From Flavobacteriales bacterium UBA1937 (GTDB taxonomy: Bacteria > Bacteroidota > Bacteroidia > Flavobacteriales > Weeksellaceae), in assembly GCA_002337005.1 (NCBI GenBank), contig DDFD01000084.1:1-12044 (forward strand): DNA of 12,044 nucleotides, written 5' to 3'. Below are positions 1 through 4,708 of this stretch, in pieces. Under the pieces are notes generated by a model. That model did no database searches. It saw only the letters and a program-made list of their open reading frames with translations, and had not been told where the DNA came from. The position numbers and the translations under genes were made by a program. Within the stretch, counting starts at the first letter, position 1. The number at the start of each line of letters is the position of its first letter.

Positions 1-383
1 ACCATCCGATTGGTTTCCGAGCTTCAAAATTGGTGAAAATGGACATTTTAATTAATGGAGATATGGTAGATGCACTTTCTTCGTTAATTCACGATAGCAA
101 TGCATATTACATTGGTAAAAAAATGTGCGAAAAACTGAGAGAATTAATTCCTCGTCAACAATTTGATATTGCAATTCAAGCTGCTCTTGGTGCGAAAGTT
201 ATTGCCAGAGAAAACGTAAAAGCTTTGAGAAAAGATGTTACCGCAAAATGTTACGGAGGCGATATTTCCAGAAAACGTAAACTCCTAGAAAAGCAGAAAG
301 AAGGAAAGAAAAAGATGAAGCAAATTGGTAGAGTAGAAGTTCCGCAATCTGCGTTTATGGCTGTTTTGAAATTGAATGATTAA
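1..383 (+). CDS. lepA: Elongation factor 4 (LepA), C-terminal part only
   Basis: LepA is a ribosome-associated translational GTPase that acts on stalled or mistranslocated ribosomes. Only the last 126 codons are present; the reading frame is open to the left edge (first full codon at base 3), so the GTPase domain lies outside. The visible part is the LepA-specific C-terminal domain: a LVKMDILINGDMVDALS stretch, then ELIPRQQFDIAIQAALG, then the very conserved KALRKDVTAKCYGGDISRKR and LLEKQKEGKKKMKQIG stretches, ending in VEVPQSAFMAVLK, which is the usual LepA C-terminus. These match the family almost word for word, so the identification is firm. The TTG at base 30 and the ATG at base 39 are internal codons and not starts, because the frame upstream already encodes the LepA sequence HPIGFRASK. 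The gene ends in TAA and is followed by an intrinsic terminator. Confidence 0.97.
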   Translation, partial: HPIGFRASKLVKMDILINGDMVDALSSLIHDSNAYYIGKKMCEKLRELIPRQQFDIAIQAALGAKVIARENVKALRKDVTAKCYGGDISRKRKLLEKQKEGKKKMKQIGRVEVPQSAFMAVLKLND

Positions 384-391
384 ATAAAATA

Positions 392-422
392 GATTCAAGA
401 TTTCAGATCCAAGAATCAAGAT
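392..422. repeat. Short degenerate direct repeat (CAAGAT type)
   Basis: GATTCAAGAT at 392-401 recurs as GAATCAAGAT at 413-422, with a related CAGATCCAAGA between. It is low-complexity spacer DNA between the lepA stop and its terminator. No function is claimed. Confidence 0.4.
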
Positions 423-426
423 AAAT

Positions 427-457
427 AAAATCCACAGAATTTTCTGTGGATTTTTTT
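427..457 (+). terminator. Intrinsic terminator after lepA
   Basis: TCCACAGAA (431-439) and TTCTGTGGA (442-450) are exact reverse complements. In practice this gives about 8 base pairs around a four-base loop. Four A residues precede the stem and seven T residues follow it (451-457). The A-run before the stem would also allow some termination in the opposite direction. It lies 47 bases past the lepA stop and 25 bases before the next start codon. Confidence 0.85.
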
Positions 458-464
458 ATCTTCG
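457..464 (+). promoter_or_regulatory. Candidate -7 element for the M14 peptidase gene
   Basis: TATCTTCG matches the Bacteroidota -7 consensus TAnnTTTG at all but one position. It starts in the T-tract of the lepA terminator and ends 17 bases before the ATG at 482. No clear -33 TTG was seen at the right distance. It is supported only by the motif and its position. Confidence 0.4.
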
Positions 465-481
465 TCTAAAATTTCTATTCA

Positions 482-2191
482 ATGAAAAAAATCACGCTCC
501 TCTTACTATTTCAAATGATATTTTCTTTTGCTCAAGATTTTAAAACACCTTACGAAAAAGGCAACGGAAACCAAACTACCACTTACGAAGAAATGGTGAA
601 ATTCTATGACGATTTAGACAAAAATTTCGAAAGCATTTCGGTGGTTGAAAAAGGAAAGGATGATAATGGAGAACCTATTAGAGTAGTAATTTTCAATGTT
701 TCTAAAACTAAAAAATTTGAATTTCAAAATCCTGTAATTCTCATCAACAACGGCATTCATCCAGGAGAAAGCGACGGAATAGACGCTACAATGATGCTGA
801 TGCGTGATTTAGCTTTAGGAAAAATAAAAGTGCCACAAAACACCAAAGTTGCCGCTATTGAAGCGTACAACATTTCAGGAATGCAAAGACGTGGAAAATT
901 CTCAAGAGCCAACCAAAACGGACCAGAAGAATATGGTTTTCGTGGTAATGCCAGAAATTTTGATCTGAACAGAGATTTTATCAAAAATGATACAGAGAAC
1001 GCCAAAGCTTTTCAAGAGATTTTTCATTGGCTAAATCCGATTTATTTTATTGATAATCATGTAAGTAACGGCTCAGATTATCAATATACTTTTACCTATA
1101 TTTCTACCAATAAAGAAAGATTGGGAATTTATCTCGGAACGTATTTTCACCAAGAAATGCAACCTAAACTGATTGAAAATTTAGAGAAAGATAAAATCTT
1201 ATGTGTACCTTACGTTAATATTCACGGAGATACTCCAGACGAAGGTTTTCCTGCATTTATGGATTCTCCAAGATATGCTACTGGTTACACTACGCTGTTT
1301 AATGTTGCAGGAACCGTGGCAGAAACGCATATGCTAAAACCATACAAAGATCGTGTAAAGGCTACGTATGAATATATGAGGCATTCCATCAATTTTGTAG
1401 ATGAGAATTATATGAAAATCACTCAAAAAATGATGGAAGAGTTTACTAATTATTTGCCGAGAAAGAAATATACCATCAAATGGAAATTAGACAGTACCAA
1501 ATACAGTTTTATTGATTTCAAAGGTTATGAAGCTGGGAAAAAGCCAAGTGAAATTTCGGGCAAACCGAGGCTTTTCTATGACAGAAACAAACCTTTTGTC
1601 AGAAAAGTGAAATTCTTTGATACCTATTCTTCAGACAAAGAAATTGTAATCCCAAGTTATTATGTGATTCCAAAATCTGAAGGAAAAATCATAGAAAATT
1701 TAGAAAGGAATCAAATAAAAATGAAACCTTTGGCAAAAGATACTTTAATCTTTGTAGAAACATATAAAATTACGGATTTCAAAACGGTGAAGAATCCTTA
1801 TGAAGGTCATTATTTGCATTATGAAACGGTAGTTTCTAAAAAAACCGAAACACTTCGTTTTAAAAAAGGAGATTATTTAGTGCCTACAAAACAAACTGGT
1901 GTAAAGTTTCTTCTAGAAACATTAGAACCAGAATCGATAGATTCTTATTTTAATTGGAACGAGTTTGATGGAATTTTGGGACAAAAAGAATATTTTTCAG
2001 ATTATGTTTTTGAAGATACCGCCGCAGAATTGCTTAGAAATAACAAGGCCTTAAAAGCTGCTTTCGAGATGAAAAAAGCCGTAGAAAAAGACTTTGCTGG
2101 AAATGGAGCAGCACAGCTAGAATGGGTGTATAAAAATTCTGAATATTATGAAGGAACGGTAAATCAATATCCTATTTATAGGATTTTATAA
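482..2191 (+). CDS. Secreted M14-family zinc carboxypeptidase
   Basis: The product has 569 residues and is a predicted exported metallopeptidase that trims C-terminal residues from peptides or cell-wall peptides; the true substrate is not visible. Residues 1-18 form a signal peptide (basic KK, hydrophobic core, cut near FSFAQ). The M14 catalytic set is present: the zinc ligands H93 and E96 in NNGIHPGESDG, the substrate-binding N163-R164 in NFDLNRDF, the third zinc ligand H193 in FIDNHVSNG, and the catalytic glutamate E281 in GTVAETHMLK. The roughly 250 residues after the catalytic domain have no recognised motif and are probably a beta-rich accessory domain. ATG 482 is preferred because the signal peptide follows directly. 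The gene stands alone, between the lepA terminator and a hairpin shared with a convergent gene. The family call is firm; the substrate is unknown. Confidence 0.92.
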   Translation: MKKITLLLLFQMIFSFAQDFKTPYEKGNGNQTTTYEEMVKFYDDLDKNFESISVVEKGKDDNGEPIRVVIFNVSKTKKFEFQNPVILINNGIHPGESDGIDATMMLMRDLALGKIKVPQNTKVAAIEAYNISGMQRRGKFSRANQNGPEEYGFRGNARNFDLNRDFIKNDTENAKAFQEIFHWLNPIYFIDNHVSNGSDYQYTFTYISTNKERLGIYLGTYFHQEMQPKLIENLEKDKILCVPYVNIHGDTPDEGFPAFMDSPRYATGYTTLFNVAGTVAETHMLKPYKDRVKATYEYMRHSINFVDENYMKITQKMMEEFTNYLPRKKYTIKWKLDSTKYSFIDFKGYEAGKKPSEISGKPRLFYDRNKPFVRKVKFFDTYSSDKEIVIPSYYVIPKSEGKIIENLERNQIKMKPLAKDTLIFVETYKITDFKTVKNPYEGHYLHYETVVSKKTETLRFKKGDYLVPTKQTGVKFLLETLEPESIDSYFNWNEFDGILGQKEYFSDYVFEDTAAELLRNNKALKAAFEMKKAVEKDFAGNGAAQLEWVYKNSEYYEGTVNQYPIYRIL

Positions 2192-2199
2192 AAAGCAAA

Positions 2200-2219
2200 T
2201 CCTCAGAAAATTCTGAGGA
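2200..2219. terminator. Hairpin terminator between convergent genes
   Basis: CCTCAGAA (2201-2208) and TTCTGAGG (2211-2218) are perfect reverse complements, extended by T2200-A2219. It lies in the 34-base gap between two convergent genes. Read on the minus strand, the hairpin is followed by a T-rich stretch (ATTTGCTTTTT), so it best serves the minus-strand oxygenase gene. On the plus strand the tail is only weakly T-rich. Confidence 0.65.
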
Positions 2220-2225
2220 CTTGTA

Positions 2226-3107
2226 TTATCTAGGTAGTCCGGCTTTTTTCGCTTTTTCGGCACGTTTTATGGCAAGACCTTCTTTCCAATCCATATATTT
2301 TTTCTTGAATTTAGACTTCATCAAATCATCAAATTTTCTTTGAACCGTAAGATTCCAAAGAGAGTGAGCTTTTACAGCCCAAGATTTGTCCCAAGCTCTT
2401 AGAGAAATAGAGAAACTTCCGTCTAAATATTTCATCCAATGCCACCAACCAGTTGGCATAAAAAGTGTATCTCCGTGTTCTAAGAAACATTCTATACCTT
2501 CTACACCGTCTAATGCTGGAAATTTTTCGAAATCTGGATTAGAAATGTCATAATCTTCTAGAGCATAAGTAGCATAAGGAATTTGGTATAATCTTTCTTT
2601 CCATTTATAATCAAAAAGCAGAATATGTTTTCTACCGTTGAAATGCGTATGGAAAATATGCGCCATATCAATATCAAAATGCAGGAAAGTTACAGAACCT
2701 TTCCCTCCGAAAAACAAACTAGGATATTTGTCTAGAAAACCTCCCATTAAATCTTTCGGAAAGATGTAATCTTTTAATAATTTAGGGGCATGTTTTATAG
2801 GGTCAAAGAAGAAAATCCTTAAATCTGTAGGTGTATTTCTGATGAGTTCTATATAATCTGCAAATTTCATTTTCGCAGCAGAAGAGTTGATTGGTGCTGC
2901 AGGATCTGCTTTAGAAGAATCATACAATGGAACCTCCACATCTCCTACGGTTTCTTTCATATAATCTAAATTCCATTTTTCGTAGGCTGGCCAGTTTTTT
3001 GCCATACCTCGGAGAACTACAGGAATTCTAGGTTTTAGATATTTTTCTTCGAATTCTTCTTTGGTAATATTTTCTACTACATCTATTGGTTTAAGTATTA
3101 GAGCCAT
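2226..3107 (-). CDS. JmjC/cupin-8 Fe(II)/2-oxoglutarate oxygenase
   Basis: The product has 293 residues and belongs to the cupin-like JmjC family (cupin_8), whose known members hydroxylate proteins or other substrates using Fe(II), oxygen and 2-oxoglutarate. The N-terminal part has the family's PVVLRGMAKNWPAYEKW stretch (about residues 29-45). The metal triad is present: H143 and D145 in FLHFDID, and H223 in FMPTGWWHWMKYL. K160 in NGRKHILLF is the expected 2-oxoglutarate anchor, and SFSISLR (231-237) is the usual last core strand. The C-terminus (about 255-293) is strongly basic. There is no signal peptide, so it should be cytoplasmic. It is transcribed alone, away from a long intergenic region. 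The target cannot be read from the sequence; ribosomal proteins, tRNA and other proteins are all possible. The fold and cofactor call is strong. Confidence 0.9.
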   Translation of the reverse strand: MALILKPIDVVENITKEEFEEKYLKPRIPVVLRGMAKNWPAYEKWNLDYMKETVGDVEVPLYDSSKADPAAPINSSAAKMKFADYIELIRNTPTDLRIFFFDPIKHAPKLLKDYIFPKDLMGGFLDKYPSLFFGGKGSVTFLHFDIDMAHIFHTHFNGRKHILLFDYKWKERLYQIPYATYALEDYDISNPDFEKFPALDGVEGIECFLEHGDTLFMPTGWWHWMKYLDGSFSISLRAWDKSWAVKAHSLWNLTVQRKFDDLMKSKFKKKYMDWKEGLAIKRAEKAKKAGLPR

Positions 3108-3132
3108 GGTTCAAAAAATTAAAACTATTTTG

Positions 3133-3140
3133 CAAAAATA
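3133..3140 (-). promoter_or_regulatory. Candidate -7 element for the oxygenase gene
   Basis: On the minus strand this reads TATTTTTG followed by C, a full match to TAnnTTTG. It lies 25 bases upstream of the ATG at 3107. No -33 TTG was found 17 to 23 bases further upstream, so confidence is moderate. Confidence 0.45.
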
Positions 3141-3172
3141 ATTAATATTTACGTAATGTTGAAAATTTAGGG

Positions 3173-3197
3173 TTTAACCTTTGTCTATAATTATTAT
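3173..3197. repeat. 25-base duplicated upstream element, copy A
   Basis: The 25 bases beginning TTTAACCTTTGTCTATAATT here are identical to bases 4621-4645. Copy A lies in the 326-base gap (3108-3433), 236 bases before the small secreted-protein gene. An exact 25-base match is more than expected by chance between two AT-rich spacers, although low complexity lowers its weight. A shared operator or promoter part is inferred; the motif is not one I can name. Confidence 0.6.
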
Positions 3198-3262
3198 TAA
3201 AATATTAAAGAAAAACATTGTGTATTTAACATAATACCATTAAATTAAAAAAAATTACCGTT

Positions 3263-3295
3263 TTTTCATAAAAAATCACAGGGTTTTTATGAAAA
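3263..3295. repeat. 12-bp inverted repeat in the 3108-3433 gap
   Basis: TTTTCATAAAAA (3263-3274) pairs perfectly with TTTTTATGAAAA (3284-3295) around a nine-base loop, ATCACAGGG. It could fold as an RNA hairpin or be a dimeric protein site. It is AT-rich with no U-tract directly after it, so it is not a normal terminator. The rest of this 326-base gap holds the minus-strand -7 element, duplicated element A, a T11 run at 3324-3334 and an A/T-rich leader; no gene was seen in it. Confidence 0.45.
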
Positions 3296-3323
3296 TCAAC
3301 AAAAAATCTTGTTGGGTTTAGTC

Positions 3324-3334
3324 TTTTTTTTTTT
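3324..3334. repeat. T11 homopolymer tract upstream of the small secreted gene
   Basis: There are eleven uninterrupted T residues, followed by GCTTTG. The sequence TTGCTTTG at 3333-3340 is one mismatch from TAnnTTTG, and TTG triplets at 3309-3311 and 3312-3314 lie 21 and 18 bases upstream of it. The T-run would then fill part of a promoter spacer. A weak CAACAA/TTGTTG hairpin (3297-3314) precedes it. The promoter reading is speculative; the tract itself is plain. Confidence 0.4.
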
Positions 3335-3433
3335 GCTTTGCAGAAGATAACCAATGAAAAACTTTCTATTCTAGACATGAGACTATTCTATGGTATCTAA
3401 AAATTAATTATTAACAATTAAATTTTTTTAATT

Positions 3434-3676
3434 ATGAAAAAATTATTATTCTTAGCTATCTTGGGATTAGCTTCATCTGGATTTTATGCAAAAAATATTA
3501 ATTCGGTAAACAAATTAGATTTAAGCACATCAAAAAAAGCTCTACTTTTTAATGAGTGTAATTTATATACAGTTTACCTAAGTGATGGAAGGGTTTGGTA
3601 TATTTGGGCACATAGTGCAAATGAAGCCAGGGATGAAGCTATAAGTATCTTAATAGACGAAGCAATGCAACAATAG
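3434..3676 (+). CDS. Small secreted protein of unknown function
   Basis: This gene encodes an 80-residue protein that I do not recognise. Residues 1-19 look like a signal peptide (KK, hydrophobic LLFLAILGLASSG, cut near FYA|KN), which leaves a mature protein of about 61 residues with a single cysteine (C42). The mature part has a short strand-like section (NLYTVYLSDGRVWYIWA, 43-59) followed by an acidic helix-like end (SANEARDEAISILIDEAMQQ, 61-80), a compact beta-alpha pattern. It has a start codon after an A/T-rich leader, codon use like its neighbours, and a GC-rich hairpin 7 bases after its stop, all of which argue for a real, separately terminated gene. It lies directly before a GLPGLI protein gene and may be functionally tied to it; that is inference. 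Confidence 0.7.
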   Translation: MKKLLFLAILGLASSGFYAKNINSVNKLDLSTSKKALLFNECNLYTVYLSDGRVWYIWAHSANEARDEAISILIDEAMQQ

Positions 3677-3683
3677 CAAAAAA

Positions 3684-3709
3684 GCTGCCCTATATTATAG
3701 GGCAGCCTT
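3684..3709. terminator. Hairpin terminator after the small secreted gene
   Basis: GCTGCCCTA (3684-3692) pairs with TAGGGCAGC (3698-3706) around a five-base loop. It is the most GC-rich hairpin in the neighbourhood. A six-base A-run precedes it and CTTT follows. The plus-strand U-tract is short, so termination may be partial and let some transcript reach the GLPGLI gene 37 bases later. Confidence 0.75.
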
Positions 3710-3745
3710 TGATAAAATAACCTTAAATTTATAAAAAAAATTACA

Positions 3746-4504
3746 ATGAAAAATTTTGCTTTTATTCTAGTATTTTTAGTAACGCTTATAAAATCACAAA
3801 ATTGTGAATCCAAACATTATGAGTATGAAGCTATTTATAATTTTATTTCTATTTCTGATACATTAAAAAAAAATAGTTTAGAACAAAAAATGGCTTTATA
3901 TCTAAATAAAAATGAGTCTCTATTTCAAAATTTATATAAAAAGTCTATTGATTCTTTATCTCAAATAAAAATAGACAATAATAATAGTAGTAGTCTATAC
4001 ATTGATCTAAACAAGATTAATATTCCAAAGTCAACACTTTCTATTAATAAGGTATATGATGAAAATAAAATAGTTTTCACGGATAAAATTGGCAAAGTGA
4101 ACATTGGCTATATTGACAATTATGATGAACTAAATTGGCATATAACTGATGAAATGAAAAAAATATTAGGTTATAATGTAAGGAAAGCGACATTGAAATT
4201 TCGAGGCAGGTTTTATACAGCTTGGTTTACTGAAGAAATCCCTTTTCAAGATGGACCTTACAAATTTTCAAAACTGCCAGGTTTAATATTAGAAATATAT
4301 GATTCAAAAGATTATTTTCATTATAGCTTGATAAGTTTTAGAATTATAAATAATGATGTTTGTTATAAGCAAAAGTTTGAACCTATTGATAGACTTACGT
4401 ATTATGATAAGAAAATGAATTACCATAATAGTTTAATTAATAATTCAATACAAGGAGCTAATATTAAAGAAATTAAAGCATACAATCCAATTGAATTAAA
4501 ATAA
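3746..4504 (+). CDS. GLPGLI family secreted protein
   Basis: The product has 252 residues and is a member of the Bacteroidota-specific GLPGLI family (TIGR01200), whose biochemical role is unknown. Residues 1-17 are a signal peptide ending near LIKS|QN, so the protein is exported. The diagnostic block is residues 148-186, containing FRGRFYTAWFTEEIPF, DGPYKFSKLPGLI and LEIYD; the name-giving motif appears here as KLPGLI (176-181). The C-terminus AYNPIELK is also typical. Members usually carry a cysteine shortly before the KAT-F-GR block; here that position seems to be V145 (LGYNVRKATL), from my memory of the family. Two cysteines remain, C20 and C206. From memory, family members are often encoded beside carboxypeptidase-regulatory-like outer-membrane barrel proteins, and such a gene follows 204 bases downstream. 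A periplasmic helper role is inferred. Confidence 0.9.
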   Translation: MKNFAFILVFLVTLIKSQNCESKHYEYEAIYNFISISDTLKKNSLEQKMALYLNKNESLFQNLYKKSIDSLSQIKIDNNNSSSLYIDLNKINIPKSTLSINKVYDENKIVFTDKIGKVNIGYIDNYDELNWHITDEMKKILGYNVRKATLKFRGRFYTAWFTEEIPFQDGPYKFSKLPGLILEIYDSKDYFHYSLISFRIINNDVCYKQKFEPIDRLTYYDKKMNYHNSLINNSIQGANIKEIKAYNPIELK

Positions 4505-4536
4505 AAACATCATACAATATCTGTTTGTCTTGATAC

Positions 4537-4577
4537 ATCATTATTAAAAAAGCCTACATGATTTTTTTAATAATGAT
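4537..4577. repeat. 15-bp AT-rich inverted repeat after the GLPGLI gene
   Basis: Arm 4537-4551 (ATCATTATTAAAAAA) pairs perfectly with arm 4563-4577 (TTTTTTAATAATGAT) around the loop GCCTACATGAT. It begins 33 bases after the GLPGLI stop and is followed by ATTTTTAAG. It may work as a weak terminator or as an operator for the outer-membrane protein gene; the sequence cannot decide. Confidence 0.5.
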
Positions 4578-4620
4578 ATTTTTAAGATTTTGAAAAAATG
4601 AGCGCTGGATTTTAGTCAGT

Positions 4621-4645
4621 TTTAACCTTTGTCTATAATTATTAT
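4621..4645. repeat. 25-base duplicated upstream element, copy B
   Basis: This is identical to bases 3173-3197 over 25 positions. Here it ends 63 bases before the ATG of the outer-membrane barrel gene, a normal distance for a promoter or activator site. No good TAnnTTTG follows at standard spacing, so it may carry a site for an alternative sigma factor or a regulator. That reading is inference. Confidence 0.6.
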
Positions 4646-4708
4646 CTAAGATTTTGTAACAATTAGTGAAAAACTAATACTAACTTCTTAGTGATAAAAA
4701 TTTAACTT

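Noticed and set aside
757..1005. 82-codon minus-strand reading frame within the M14 peptidase gene
   Set aside because: It is fully antisense to the catalytic domain and shows no family features.
3173..3210. Reading of duplicated element A as a standard -33/-7 promoter
   Set aside because: TTTG is present, but at 19 bases downstream the sequence is TATTAAAG, a poor match to TAnnTTTG, and copy B has no match at that spacing either.
3574..3813. 79-codon minus-strand reading frame
   Set aside because: It is antisense to the end of the small secreted gene, the terminator hairpin and the GLPGLI start; the translation looks like a random AT-rich frame.
3173..4645. The two 25-base repeats as ends of an inserted mobile element carrying the small and GLPGLI genes
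   Set aside because: They are direct, not inverted, with no transposase or integrase between them and no target duplication seen. Upstream regulatory duplication is simpler.
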